Made by a program: the position numbers and the translations under genes. Positions 10,643-24,094 of a stretch of 64,000 nucleotides of DNA are shown here, in pieces. Each line of letters opens with the position of its first letter. Position 1 is the first letter of the stretch. The stretch is from Iris pallida (lineage: Eukaryota; Streptophyta; Magnoliopsida; Asparagales; Iridaceae), in NCBI GenBank assembly GCA_029216955.1, contig JANAVB010029819.1:39014289-39078288 (forward strand), written 5' to 3'. The notes beneath the pieces are model-generated. The model saw only the letters and a list, made by a program, of their open reading frames with translations, was not told where the DNA came from and did not search any database.

Positions 10643-11912
10643 TGATGGAACTGGGGATTCCCAGGACCCTTCTTTTGGTGTTCGTATTGATCGATAGAAA
10701 GTTAAACAAATCTAATACGTGTTCTAACCCTTCATAGGCGGAAACTAGGGTTCACGAATTATACCTGCGGCGGAAAGAAGACAAATAATTCCTGGCAATC
10801 TCGAGCGGGCGACCCCAAGATCTTCTGCACATATTACTTCCTCGAGTTGGACGTCGTGTGGGCGACGATGTCCCAACCTTTTCTTCTTCTTGGCAGCCCT
10901 CTCTTTTTCTCCTTACGTGAATAACGAATTTAGAGAAAGTTTTAGATTTCTAATCGATAATTTGGCGGCCAGAGAATAGAGGATATATATAGGCTATGAC
11001 AGGGACCATGAGGAGAAATTAGGGTTAGGCCTCCTAACGGATCTGGATATCCCGTGTTCAGCCCAAACACACAATCCAGGCCCATTAACAAAAGCTCGGT
11101 CCACTAATGAGCTATTGTTGCACTACCTCCCTAATCCAAAATTATGTTTGTGGGCTCATTTTATTATATGCTCGTTTGGCTCCCCATGTTAAGATATCGT
11201 ATGTCCGTCGATCAAATTAAGTTACTGACAACTATATTGATTCGACATCTTTTATTCTTAAGTAGTACCGCTCAACTTTATTTGTCATGTCGGATATAAT
11301 CCACCTGCAGGGTTTACATAACAATCCTTATGAGCTCCCTAAGGGGACATCATCAACCCGATGTATCGGGACATAGATTTTATTTATAATCAACAGCCCA
11401 TCATACATACAACGTTATTACCCAATTCATAGAGGTTGTCGATCCATAATGAATCTCACTCTTTTATGAGTCAAAATAATGCACACAGTATATACATGTC
11501 CATTATTATATCCGGATTAAGAGCACAAGCATCCATAATAACAGAGGTGTCTGTTCTCTTATGTAGTCAATACAAAGAGAACAACCTCAAGTGGTCATAT
11601 TTAATACACACAAAGTGTACTAGTGTAAACCTATAGTCAAGATAGACTAATACCAGATTACACTACAACCTTTCTAATAGATTGTCCAAGTCCATCTAGG
11701 TTGTGAACTATTTATATACTCCATAGGGAACTGATAATATGATCTTCTGTGTGACACCACACACCATATTATCTACAATATAGAATATTCGACATTTACA
11801 TTAACACTTGCAACGAATACAATATGCAAACATTTGCCCATATGATTCTCATTCAAAATTTAAGGAAATAAGGTTACTAAAAATATGATGCTTTTAGTAT
11901 ATAACCCTAACA
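10643..11912 (-). repeat. Element D 3' LTR
   Basis: Left LTR in window coordinates and 3' LTR in element orientation, starting TGATGGAACTGG and ending CCCTAACA on the plus strand. A minus-strand TATATATA box lies near 10,982-10,991. It pairs with 26,910-28,179 over its whole length. Confidence 0.93.
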
Positions 11913-11974
11913 TTCTCCCACTTATAGTCAAAGTATTGCTTTTCAGTATACTGTTACAAATCTCCCACTTATAC

Positions 11975-14900
11975 TTAAAGCCATGCTGCTACACATCTGA
12001 CTCCCATTCCCTCAACATGACTATCAAAAGCCTTAGCTGGTAAGCTCTTTGTAAAGGGATCAGCTAGGTTGTCGGCTGATGCTATCTTGATCACATCAAC
12101 TTTTCCTTTCTTTATGAAATCTCGTATTAGGTGGTACTTACGCTCAATATGTTTGCCTGTCTTATGGGCTCGTGGTTCCTTCGAGTTTGCAACTGCACCA
12201 CTATTATCACAATAAAGTGTAATAGACTTAGGCAAACTAGGTACCACATCCAAGTCCAACATAAAGTTTCTGAGCCAAACCGCTTCTTTGGCTGCCTCAG
12301 AGGCTGTAACATACTCGGCTTCCATGGTGGAATCAACAATACATTTTTGCTTGATACTCCTCCACACAATGGCTCCACCTCCCAAAGTAAACACAGAACC
12401 TGAGGTAGATTTCCTGGAATCCCTATCTGACTGAAAATCTGAGTCTGTATACCTCAAGGGAACTAAACTATCTGCCTGGTAAACTAGCATATACTCTTTA
12501 GTCCTTTTCAGGTACTTCAAAATATGCTTTACGGCAGTCCAGTGCTCTTGTCCTAGGTTAGACTGATATCTGCTGACCATGCCTACGGCAAAGCAGATAT
12601 CTTGTCTCGTACATAGTATTGCATACATTAAGCTTCCTACTGCTGAAGCATAAGGAATTGCCTTCATGTTCTCTATCTCTTTAGGTGTCCTCGGACACTG
12701 CTCCTTTGATAGAGCAATTCCATGTCTAATAGGTAAGAAACCTTTCTTAGAATTTTGTATACTAAAACGAGTTAGTACAATATCGTTATAGGAAGCTTGG
12801 GATAAGCCCAACATCCTTTTCTTGCGATCTCGTAGAACTTTGATCCCAAGGATGTGACCTACTTCTCCCAAGTCCTTCATATCAAACTGTTTGGATAACC
12901 ATACCCTTACATCAGATAATACCTTCACATTGTTTCTAATGAGCAGGATGTCATCCACATTAAAGTACTAGGAACACCACTACATTTCTGTCACACTTTC
13001 TGTATACACATGATTCATCCTGACATTGAACAAATCCATAGGATTTTATCACCTGATCAAAATATATGTTCCAAGATCTGAAAGCTTACTTAAGTCCATA
13101 AATGGACTTCTTGAGCTTACAAACAAGATGCTCCTGGCCCTTTTCAATGAACACGTCTGGTTGCTTCATATAGATGTCGTCCTAAAGACTTTCATTAAGA
13201 AAAGCTGTCTTGACATCCATTTACCAAATCTTATAATCGAGATGAGCTGCAATAGATAAAAGAATTCGAATAGACTTAAGCATGGCTACAGGAGAAAAGG
13301 TTTTCTCATAATCGATACCCTCTCTTTGAGTAAAACCTTTTGCTACAAGCCGAGCTTTAATGGTTTCAACCTTACCGTCTGATCCTCTTTTTCTTTTATA
13401 GACCCACTTGTATCCAATGGCTTTTACACTAACGGGTGGTTCTACAAGCTTCCAGACCTGATTAGAATCCATAGATTCTATTTCAGATATCATTGCTTTT
13501 TGCCAAGACTCTGCATCTTTATCTTGGAGTGCTTCATTGTAGGTACAGGGATCATAATCTTGTTCCTCAGGGACGAAGTCTGACGACTCTCCCAAGAACA
13601 TATATCTATCAGGTTGTATCACAACCCTCCCACTACGACGAGGCACTATCGGTTGTGGTGTAACATTTGTGACACGTTGTGCAGTTATTTGTGGTTCATC
13701 CTCTTGTACTGTTGGTACTAAAGTACTTGGTGTCTCACGTCTCAGTTCTTCTAGAACAACTCTACTTATGGGTTTATTGTTCATCACATAGTCTTCCTCT
13801 AAGAATCGGGCATTGGTGCTAACAAATACCTTCTGATCCTTAGGACTTATAAAATAAACCTCCTTTCGTTCCTCTTGGATAGCCTACAAACAAGCGTACT
13901 TCTGTACGAGATTCCAACTTATCTGCTTTTCCATTCAGTACATGTGCAGAACTACCCCAAATGCGTACATGTTTCAGACTAGGCTTACGCCCAATCTACA
14001 GCTCTGTGGGAGTAAGAGGTACTGACTTAGAAGGAACCAAGTTCAAAATATAAGCTGCAGTCTCTAAGGCATATTCACAAAACGAATCTGGCAAATCTGA
14101 ATAACTCATCTTTGATCTAACCATCTTTATAAGAGTTCTATTCCTTCTTTCGGCTACACCATTCTGTTGGGGCGTTCCAGATGCAGTCAATTGGGATGCA
14201 ATCCCAGCCTCTAATAAATAATCCCTAAACTCTCCAAAGAGGTACTCGCTACCACGATCGGATCGTAATAACTTGATACATTTTCCATGACGTTTCTCCG
14301 TTTCAGCCTTGTACTCTTTGAATTTCTCAAAGCACTCAGACTTACGGTGCATCAAATAAATGTATCCATACCTTGAATAATCGTCAATAAATGTGATAAA
14401 ATATTCAAAGCCACCTCTAGCTTGAATATTCATGGGTCCACACAAATCAGAATGAACCAATTCTAACACATCTTTGGCCCTATACCCCTTTGCCGTAAAA
14501 GGCCTTTTGGTCATTTTACCTTCCAAGCAGGATTCACAGACTGGTAGTGCCTCCACTTCTAATGAACTCAAAGGTCCATCTTCAACCAGTCTTTGAATCC
14601 TTCTTAGGTTAATATGCCCCAATCGCAAGTGCCAAAGATATGTTTGGTTCATACAAGAAGGTTCTTTTCTCTTATTTAAGTTAGATGACATATTATTCAT
14701 TTCCATAAGTTGCATTGAGGGCGAAATAGGATTAATGACATACAAATTATCAACCAATGCACCAGAACAGATAAAATGTTTATTCTTTCTAATAACAATA
14801 TTGTCATTAAAATAAACTGAATATCCATCCTTAACTAACATAGAAACAGAAACTAAATTCCTTCTAAGTGAATGTGCATAAAGACAATCTCTTAATGTCA

Positions 14901-15957
14901 AAGACTTATTTCTACCAAAAGATAAAGTAACATCTCCTAATGCAACGACCGATACTTTTGTAGCATCACCCATGAACAAGCATATCTCTCCATCACTAAG
15001 CCGTCTGGTTTCCTGGAACCCCTGCAATGTATTGCAGATATGATTAGTGGCTCCTGTATCTACACACCAGGTGTCGGTAGATAACACCGCTAAACATGTT
15101 TCAACTACTAGTAAATGAGATATACCTTCTTTGTTCCCTTGTTTGAGAAGTGGACAATCAGTCTTCCAATGTCCTGACCCTTTGCACTTGAAATATTTGC
15201 CTTTCGGCTTTTTCACCGTGCCTTGAGGTCCCATGCCCTTCTTTGCTGAGTTTGCCTGTTTCTGAATGTTATTCTTCTTCTTACCGACTTTTGGCTTAGA
15301 AGTAGAAGCCTTTTCAGAAACAAAAACATGACCACTCTGCCTAAAGAGAGATTCAGCATCCTGTAGCTCTTTTGCAAGTTCTGCCAAACTATACAACCTT
15401 TTGTTCATGTTGTAATTAAGGCAGAAATTGTCAAAACTTTTAGGCAGAGTCCCGAGAATGATATCGACCTGGGTTTCCCCATCGATTTTAGCTCCAAGGA
15501 TCTCCATCTCATTCAGATGACCCATCATCTTGAGAACATGATCCTTTACTGGTATACCCTCAGCCATTTTTGTATTCATCAAACATTTCATAGCAAACTG
15601 CCTAGCTGCTCTACTCTGATGTTCGAAGAGTTCCTTGAGGTTATACATCATGTCATAAGCTGTGGCCATGGCCTGATGCTGATGTTGCAGTACATTTGAC
15701 ATAGATGCCAGAATGTAACACCGCGCCATCTCATCTGCCTTTTTCCACTTCTTATAAGCCTCTTTGACCTCTTCATCAGAATTAGCATCAGGCTTAGGTG
15801 GACATTCCTCAACAAGTACATATTTGTACTCCTCAACAGTCAGAACAATATCCAAATTACGTTTCCAGTCAATATAATTAGGTCCAGTAAGTTTGTTTTC
15901 TTTAAGAATCACCATAAGTGGACTGAAAGAACCCATTTTTGAAATTCTGAGAATCAC
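11975..15957 (-). pseudogene. Element D gag-pol polyprotein (Ty1/copia), broken
   Basis: A 653-residue stretch (15,957-13,996) holds copia Gag, a zinc knuckle whose first Cys is replaced (YFKCKGSGHWKTDC), the protease motif WCVDTGATNH, the Gag-pre-integrase motif WHLRLGHINL, and integrase with its three acidic motifs (HSDLCGP, RSDRGSEY, NGVAERRNR). Reverse transcriptase follows at 13,787-13,221 (EKTFSPVAMLKSIR) and from 12,958 (VDDILL), then RNase H (YCDNSGAVANS, HIERKYHLIRD) ending at 11,975. Frame breaks near 13,990-13,790 and 13,220-12,960, with a stop just before VDDILL, make it non-functional. Gag is ATG-led at 15,942 or 15,957. Confidence 0.9.
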
Positions 15958-16508
15958 ATAAATAAAATTATGTAGGGCAAAAAAACTTTTTGAATTAACT
16001 AAATATTGATTCCCTCAAAACAATAATAAGAAATTCACCAACACCTTGAACACCATGAATTTAGCATGCCACGATAGTGTGAACGTATACAAATTCAACT
16101 TTGTTCAAGTAGATTTTTCTTATTAATTTTACTATTACGTCAACATAACTTTATGACAAATAAAATTAATATGCTGGTCTTGCTCTGGTCATATAAATAA
16201 TAGCAGTGACTCCGATGGGGAGGATACCATTATTTGTATCTAAGTGTATACTATTACTTAATACTAAGTCCATTACCTTGTAATGAGTTCCTTCAGATGG
16301 AGAAGTGAACACATACTAGGCAACTTTCTATAATTATCCCTAAGGAAGTTTGTACAGGTGATCCATAATTATACTCATCCGATATGGAGGAAAGTACTAA
16401 AGCCAACACGTAAGTATAATTACATCACCTACAAACCAGTAATGGAGACCATAGAATTTATACTAAATAAAAATCCTCTCCCACTTAGTTATTTAACAAT
16501 GAGAGTTT
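15958..16508 (-). other. Element D leader, gag-proximal part
   Basis: Non-coding sequence upstream of gag, left of the CACTA insertion. Together with 26,217-26,909 it forms the untranslated leader of D. I see no gene in it. Confidence 0.7.
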
Positions 16509-16524
16509 TTCCACTACCAAAATA

Positions 16525-17340
16525 ACCAACTTTAGCGACGGCCACATCCGTCGCGAATCCGTCGGTAACATAAATTACCGACGGCATAGCGACGGATATT
16601 TGATGAAAATGGCCGTCGGGAAATACGTCGTCGCTAAAATTTGTCCGTCGCTAAGCCGTCGGACAAATGATTAACCGACGGACTAGCGACTGATTACCGA
16701 TGGTTGCCTTTCAACGGATTAGCGACGGATTAGCGACTTGTTCCCGTCGATTTACATGCCATATAATATTAAAATATCCGTCGCTAAGCCGTCGTAAATA
16801 GGTCGGTAAAAGCGTATCAGAGAGGTTCCTGATACGCAAAATCAGTCGCTATTCCGTCGCCATTCCGTCGTTAACCTCGACGTAATAGCGACGGATTAGC
16901 GACGGATAGGGCGTCGGCCTGGTTCTGGAAAGCTTCCATAATTCCAGAACCATGTCGACGGATAATGGGTCGCTAAGCCGTCGCTAGTCCGTCGTCAGCC
17001 TCGACAGATTAGCGACGGATTAGCGACCCATTATCCGTCGCTAAGTCTCTGGAAACCTACCATATTTCCAGAACCATGTCGACGGATTTGCCGTCGCTAG
17101 GTAGTCGATATTCCGTCGCTAATATTAATCGTACCCAGTTAGCGACGGAAGTTCCGTCGCTAGTTGGTCGCTAGATCGTCGCTACCTGCAAATTTATTTC
17201 AACCAGTTAGCGACGGATTTCCCGTCCGTCGGTAACTGCAAATATTTATATAACCCAGTTAGCGACGGATTTTCCGTCGCTAGTTAATCGCTCATCGGTC
17301 GCTATATCCGTCGCTAATTAGTCGCTAGTCCGTCGCTAAA
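16525..17340. repeat. Left subterminal repeats of CACTA E
   Basis: About twenty copies of TAGCGACGG or CCGTCGCTA occur in both orientations, some as palindromes around ATCCGTCGCTA. In the En/Spm family such subterminal motifs are the binding sites of the TNPA protein. The right counterpart is at 25,857-26,195, and the same words fill the small element at 8,832-9,466. Confidence 0.9.
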
Positions 17341-17622
17341 TGCAACATTAATTAAAAAAATTACAGAAACATTCTATTTCCTTTTCATAAATATTACACA
17401 TATTCATAATATCCAATATCCAAACATCCATGTACGATCAACAAATATCCAAATATCCAAATTCATAATATCCAATATCAAACAGAAATATCCAAACATC
17501 TATGTACAAATATCCAAACACAAATACACAAATTCATAATATCCAAACATTCATGTACGCTTCCAAAATATCCAGAATTCAAAATCCAAAAATAGTACAA
17601 ATATCCAAAAACAGTACAAATA

Positions 17623-19629
17623 TCATTGAGATGGATCGCGTCGTCGTTCGGCTCTGCGGATGTACTCTTCCACCATGTACGCCGGCACCTGGGATAACAC
17701 ATGCTCTGGAAGCGTGCGGAGCTGCTCTGGCGACATCAAGTCCATGAGCCCAATGAGCGCAGTATCCGGTACCAGGCGGACCTCGGCAGAACGGTCAAAT
17801 GAATAACGTCCAGGGTCGGAAGGACCGGCAACCGCACTAGACGGACCGGGAGCAGACGGATCTGGACCGGGAGCAGAAGAAGGACGCGGAAGGCGCTCCA
17901 GCACATCCGATATTAGACTCTGCATTTCCGACATATCGGAGGTGAGAGTCGCAAGCTGCGTCCTCATATCGTCCGACGGGGGCGCGGGAGGAGGCGGGGG
18001 CGGTGGATATCTCGGAGTCGCGCCCTGCAACGACGCCGCCAGGGAACCTACGCCGTAGATGCGCCCTTTATTAAAGCCGCCGACAGACTCTACGAACACG
18101 TCGTCATAGCGAGCGGCCATAGAAGAGGGCGTCTGGGTGGGCGTCGTTTCGCCGACAACCTCGGCAGGGGGCTCAATCTGACTAAGGGCCTCACGATATG
18201 CAGCCTATCCAATGAATGTGTTTATACTATAAGTTTTTCTAAGTTATAATCTAAATCCTATGTTTCCCTAAGTTATAATTTGAATCCTACGTTCACCTAA
18301 TTAAGTTAACAATAATTATATTTCTAATATAAATCTCATAAACGTAATTACTTACATCAGTCGCCTGGGCCCTCGCGTCGACGAAGCTCCCGTCTGCCCG
18401 CCTCTTGTGTGTATGCAGGAATACATCGTAGGCGGTGACCGACTCCGGCTCTCTCCCCTCCTTTACCGCCCGTTGTGCCTGCATACGAAATATACGTCGA
18501 ATTTAATTAACTACGTATATTAATAGTACCGAATTTAATAGTGAAATGAATTTGTGGTATCTCACCAAATCTGCACGCGTCGCTGCGTGGGGCCTTGAAC
18601 CTCCCGTATGCAGACCAGCGGCCTGTCTGCTCGCCTTCGCTTTCTCTGATTTCTCCCTGTACTGAGCAGTATTCATCTTATCCAACATCTGCTCGTAGTA
18701 CTCCTCCCGGAGCCACTTCTTCCTCGAATGCACCGTACGAACGTCGTACACCGCATCCCGTATCTTCTTTCCGGCGGCGGCTTTGTAGGCCTTGCGAATC
18801 AACTCCTCGCGATGGGGGGGCCACCAGAACGTCGTCTGACATACAAATTAAATTATCACGTAATTAAAAAATTAGTGGATTAAATAATAATTAATAATTA
18901 ACCAAAAGATATATATATACCTTCATCTCCTCGAGCCAGACGTACTGCATGTTCTGAGGCACCTCAGAAAAATTGAGGTAGGGGCCATGGTAGTTTTCCC
19001 GAATAATTTGCCCGAGTATCCGGGCAGCATCATACGGGAAAAACCTACAAAGAAGCAAAGACTGGATTATTAACTTGAATAAATGAAACAAATTTAATAA
19101 ATTAACTTAAATTTACTTACGTATCACCCGCGGGCCATAGCTCTCGTCGGTTCTCGCCTATCGGCCTCTCTGGAGGCGTCGGAGGATCCGCGGGTCCGCG
19201 GATGTACTCACCGGTAGCAGGATGAAGCTGAATCCGGGGGTACTCCGGAGCCTACCCTGCAGTAACTGATGGTGTACCCGCTGGTGCATCCGGGGGCGGA
19301 ACGGATCCGCTAGCGGATGGAGTCTCAGGCCTCGATGAAGATGAAGGTAGCGCAGAGATAGATCGACGGCGGGAAGAGTCTGTGGCCGGGCTCTCCAGGT
19401 CGGGATCGGAGGACTCTATATCCGGGGAATGTGGAAGACGACCACGACCGCTACCACCACGACCGCTACCATCACGTCCACGGCCAGTGCCGCTACCACC
19501 ACGACCGCTACCATCACGTCCACGGCCAGTGCCGCTACCACCACGCCCACCACGGCCAGTACCGCCACCACCAGCACCACTACGGCCACGGCCACTGCCG
19601 CTACCAGCAGCACGAGTGGTAGTGACCAT
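17623..19629 (-). pseudogene. CACTA E TNPA-like protein (Transposase_24 / Ptta family), five exons
   Basis: Exons, in coding order: 19,629-19,121, 19,044-18,921, 18,835-18,566, 18,478-18,356 and 18,204-17,623. They are joined by introns with GTAAGT, GTATAT, GTGAGA and GTAAGT donors and AG acceptors. Exon 1 encodes a Gly/Arg/Ser-rich repeat region (GSGRGGSGTGRGRDG type) and a Ser/Pro linker. Exons 2 to 4 carry the Transposase_24 core (HREELIRKAYKAAAGKK, YDVFLHTHKR, GSFVDARA). Exon 5 carries a poly-Pro stretch and a short coiled coil. In En/Spm the TNPA partner binds subterminal repeats and assists excision; that role is inferred here. A TAG at 19,252-19,254 breaks exon 1. Apart from that, all splice joins keep the expected family order. 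Confidence 0.85.
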
Positions 19630-19891
19630 GACCTGTAAATAGAACACATAAATATAATTAACAATATAGAAGTATAAATGAATATAAAACTGAACTAAAA
19701 TATATATACCAGCAGCAGGGCCGCGAGTGCCGTCAAGACAATGAGAACTAAGAGTGCCATCTGTAAAAAGAAAATCATACAATAAGTAGATGATCGAACG
19801 ACAAAAACATAAACTGAAATAAGAATATGTCCGTCTAAACTGAATTCACTAAGTTAGTTGTAAGTGCTTCTAATATATACCGATATTTAAT

Positions 19892-22800
19892 CTAATCATC
19901 GTTATCGTCCTCGTCCTCATCGTCATCGTCATCGTTCTCATCCTCATTCTCATCGTCGACTTCATCAATATCATCATGCTCATCGTCGACTTCATCTGTA
20001 TCATCATCCTCATCCTCATCCTCATCCTCTTCTTCTTCTTCTTCTTCTTCTTCTTCTTCTTCTTCTTCTTCTTCTTCTTCTTCTACTTCTTCTTCAGGCT
20101 CAATACTTGGGACAAGACGCCTCTTTCTCCCCTGGTTGACAGCTAAGTCTTGTATATCAACCTCTTCCTCCCCTCTATTTTCCTCAGCATGAGGTATATC
20201 GACATCTTCCACGTCCATGGTATCCGACTGTTGTCCCATGTATTGGGGCTTCTCGATCTGGTCCTCTTGGTATGCTGGGTCTCCAACGTTGAATGTATTT
20301 CTAGATTTAATCTTGCATACTGCCCACCAGTCAAATCGATCTCTACGACGCCTTGGGTAGCTTGTATAGTAGACTTGAACAGCCTGACTTGCTATCGCAA
20401 ACGTGTCGGACCCTCTATACCTCCTGCGATGATTTATATCGACGAATCCAAATTGTTTATCGATTCTCCAACCGATATTTGGTCTCGTATCGAACCACTC
20501 ACATTTGAACATCACAATATGCATATCATATGGGGCACTATATTGTAAATCTACAATCTCCTGAAGCACTCCATAATAGTCAAAGTCCGGCTCGTCGTCA
20601 TAGATGGTGCCTCTTATGCAAACACCAGAATTCTTGGTATCGAAGCCGTCATTGAGAAATTCGGCATTTATAGCATGCTGAGTTGACTTAAACTTGAAGC
20701 CATTAACGACATAGCCTGACAAAGTCTTTGCATGCTTCTTCGATCCCAATGCCAAATAACGAATGCTCTCATTTATGAGTGTTGTTTCAGGCAATAAAAC
20801 CTGTAAACATGTATTGATAATTTAAATATTTTAGCTGCATATATTTTAATGGTAGCCGCATAACATATTATCTCAGTTACTTACGTATTTACGAAACCAG
20901 GACGGAAAGGTACAATCAACCTCTCTTTGAAGTCCCTCATCTGTAATATATGGTGTCCTCATTTTGACTTCACCTCTAAATACACTGTTAGAGAGAATAA
21001 AAATAAGTGTAGTCACTTAATTCACCAAATTAGAGATTATAACGAGGCGTAGTCACTTACTTCTCCAAATCTCTCACTTCTTGTATGTCACAATTTAACA
21101 AGACATATCGGTGAGCGGTATCATACTCATCGTCGGTCAACCACCGTTTCTTACTAGCCCCAATAGGCTTGCCCCTTAAAGTGAATATACCTCCATCCTC
21201 AACGTCTTCTTCATTCCTTTGAGGTCTATTTCGATTTGTCTCGACATGAGTATCGAAATAAATGGAGCAGAAATTTGACACCTCCTCGATAAGATATGAT
21301 TCGCATATCGAAGCCTCTATATGAGCCTTGTTGCCAACTTTCTTCTTTAGATGGTGTAGGTACCTAAAGAGACAAATTATCTTGAGAATTAATAATGAAT
21401 TGTAAAATCCACTTAAATTTCACTTAAATTATATCGATTTTTATTTACCTTTCAAAGGGGTACATCCATCGATAATGAACAGATGCACCGACACGGGCTT
21501 CGTATGCTAGATGAATCGGTAGATGCTCCATGCTGTCGAAAAAGCCCGGTGGAAATATTTTCTCTAACTTGCAGATTGTTAAGACAATCTTCTCCTCAAG
21601 TTGTACCATATGTTGCACCGTCAGCTTAGTTGAACAGATATTCCTGAAGAATGTAGACAGCTCGGCCAACGGAACCCATACAGCAGAAGGCAACAACTCT
21701 CTCAAAGCAATGGGCAGTAATCTTTCCATAAACACGTGGCAGTCGTGACTCTTCATTCCCGTTAGCTTGCGTTCATTGAGATCAACGCATCTAGACAAAT
21801 TCGAAACATAGCCGTCGGGAAATCTTAAATTAGATATCCACTTGCAGATTATTAATCTATCTTCCTTGCTCAATGTGTATGGCGCTATAGGCTTACTTAA
21901 TTGTCCACCAGCACCCCTTTGTATCAAGTTCAGATGAGGACGCTTGCATATCTCGGCTATGTCTTGTCTTGCTTTTGGATTGTCCTTCGTCTTTCCTTTA
22001 ATATCCATGACGGTATTGAAGACATTATCGAACACATTCTTTTCGATATGCATGACATCAAGATTATGCCTTATAAGATTATCTTTCCAATAAGGCAAGT
22101 CCCAGAAGATACTCCGTTTGGTCCAGTTATGGCTTTGTCCGAACCCCTCGACACGATGGTTCGATGGATCTTCCATTGCGGTGGGCAATTCCTTTACAGC
22201 TTCCCAAATATCGTATCCCGAAAATCTGGCAGGAGGTTGAGAAAATTCTTGTTTTCCATATCTGAACGCGTCCTTATTCTTTCTCCAAGGATGGGTCGCG
22301 GGCAGAAATTGACGGTGACAGTCAAAGAAAGAAGTTTTTCCTCCATGCCTAAGGCGGAACGCCTTACTATTTTCCATGCATATCGGACAAGACATGTTGC
22401 CGTGCGTACTCCATCCCGACAGCATACCGTATGCTGGAAAATCATTGATTGTCCACATGAGTGAAGCTCTCATATGAAAGTTCTGTTTCCTGGAAATATC
22501 ATAGGTCGTGACGCCGATCTCCCACAGCTGTTTCAGCTCATCCACCAACGGCTGTAAATATATATCGATGTTCTTCGTCGGATTTTTAGGACCGGGTATG
22601 ATAGCTGTCAGAAACATATAAGGAGTCTTCATACACATCCATGGTGGCAGATTGTAAGGGGTAAGAATGACCGGCCAGCATGAGTACTGAGATCCCGACT
22701 GTCCGAAAGGGGCGAAGCCATCAGCACATAGCGCCAGGCGTACATTTCTAGGCTCTGCAGCAAAATCTGGATGACACAAATCAAAATATTTCCACGCCTC

Positions 22801-23763
22801 TCCATCCGAAGGATGTGACAATTCTCCTTCGTCCTTTATGCGTTCTTCGCTGTGCCACGTCATGTGTTCTGCTGTATTTAGAGACATATACATCCTCTAC
22901 AAGCGCTTCGTGATCGACAAGTAATGCATATACTTGTAAGGACGTCGTTTTCTAGTCGACTTTCCTTTTCCCTGTACTGGCTTGTAACGATCCGCATTAC
23001 AGAAGCTGCAACTTTCTGATACGTAATTCTCTTTGTAGTACAACATGCATCCGTTGCGACAACAATCTATCTTCTCGTACCCCAGTCCCAGTTGTCGGAC
23101 CATCATCTTTGACTTGTAGAAGTTTTTTGGTAGCTCTTTTGATTCCTTCGGTAACACCTCCTTGATTACTTCTGTGATCCGATTATAGCAAGCTTATGGC
23201 AAGTTAAAATCAGACTTTATGTTCAACAACCGCATCGTCACTGACAGTGCGGAATGAGTCTCACAACCAGGATATAGAGAAGTATCTGCGTCCTGAAACA
23301 TGTCATAGAACTCCTTCGCCTCGGGATTAGGATCCTCCGGATCAAAATTAGGCCCTGCCGCATCATACACCATATCTCGTGCAAGGTTCTGCAGATCTCC
23401 ATAATCAACAGAGCATCCGTGGTCTTCGATGACATCTGTTGCAGCATTATCATCAAAAGCATAAGTAGCAGCTTCCGCAGCCTGTCTTTCGGAATATAGT
23501 TCACCTTGCGATGACCACAGGCCGTAATTACGTACGAAACCCTTACGGGTCAAATGATCTCTCACAGTCACCACTTCTTCGTAACGTCTATTGTGACATT
23601 TAACACATGGACACTTAATTTTGTTACCGTCCATGTACTGAGCTTTGCTCATTGCATAATTAAGAAATACTTCCACGCCTGCCTGAAAATCGTCACTCAC
23701 ACCAATTCTACTCTCGTGTTGCCGTTTGTACATCCATGTACGATCAACAAAATAACGACTCAT
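19892..23763 (-). pseudogene. CACTA E TNP2 transposase (Transposase_21), four exons
   Basis: Exons, in coding order: 23,763-21,449, 21,363-21,061, 20,984-20,885 and 20,800-19,892, with GTAAAT, GTAAGT and GTAAGT donors and TTTAG or ACAG acceptors. Domains in order: Transpos_assoc (VDRTWMYKRQH, CPCVKCHNRR), TNP2 core (IIPGPKNPTKNIDIYLQPLV, DFPAYGMLSGWSTHG, CPICMENSKAF, HNLDVMHIEKN), DUF4218 (LFRDxC-like region, IHLAYEARVGASVHYRWMYPFER split by the first intron), then DUF4216 (FKCEWFD, VDINHRR). A long acidic Glu/Asp tail encoded by a (TTC)n run closes the protein. The enzyme would cut and join the CACTA ends in the nucleus. Two in-frame stops, TAA at 23,192-23,194 and TAG at 22,897-22,899, break the first exon without a frame change. 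An upstream in-frame ATG at 23,835 is less likely. Confidence 0.9.
20010..20095 (-). repeat. (TTC)n microsatellite coding a poly-Glu tail
   Basis: A trinucleotide run, read on the minus strand as GAA codons, gives about twenty consecutive Glu and then Asp/Glu repeats at the C-terminus of the TNP2 transposase. Length is probably polymorphic. Confidence 0.85.
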
Positions 23764-24094
23764 CCTCAATTTGGATGTGAAAATCTGTATCGTAAGACAA
23801 ACTAAACATAAGAATAGCCCGATACCGATACTCATAAATTTGGATTAGGGTTAGGATGTTAGATATAAGTGAACTAGGTGATGTAGAGTACAATATAGGG
23901 AACTATGAATGGACTGAAAGTTGCACATGAGAAGGTTCAATAAAGGGCCCATAAATGGGTTCACATGATAAGTTAGTAAGAATCCACATCACTATACATA
24001 CTCCCCCGTCTCAGGAGTGTGTCTGGCTCCTATTTAGAACAGCACAGGTCACAACATGTCCAGAATAGCAAAACAGAGCTCTACAATGTATATC

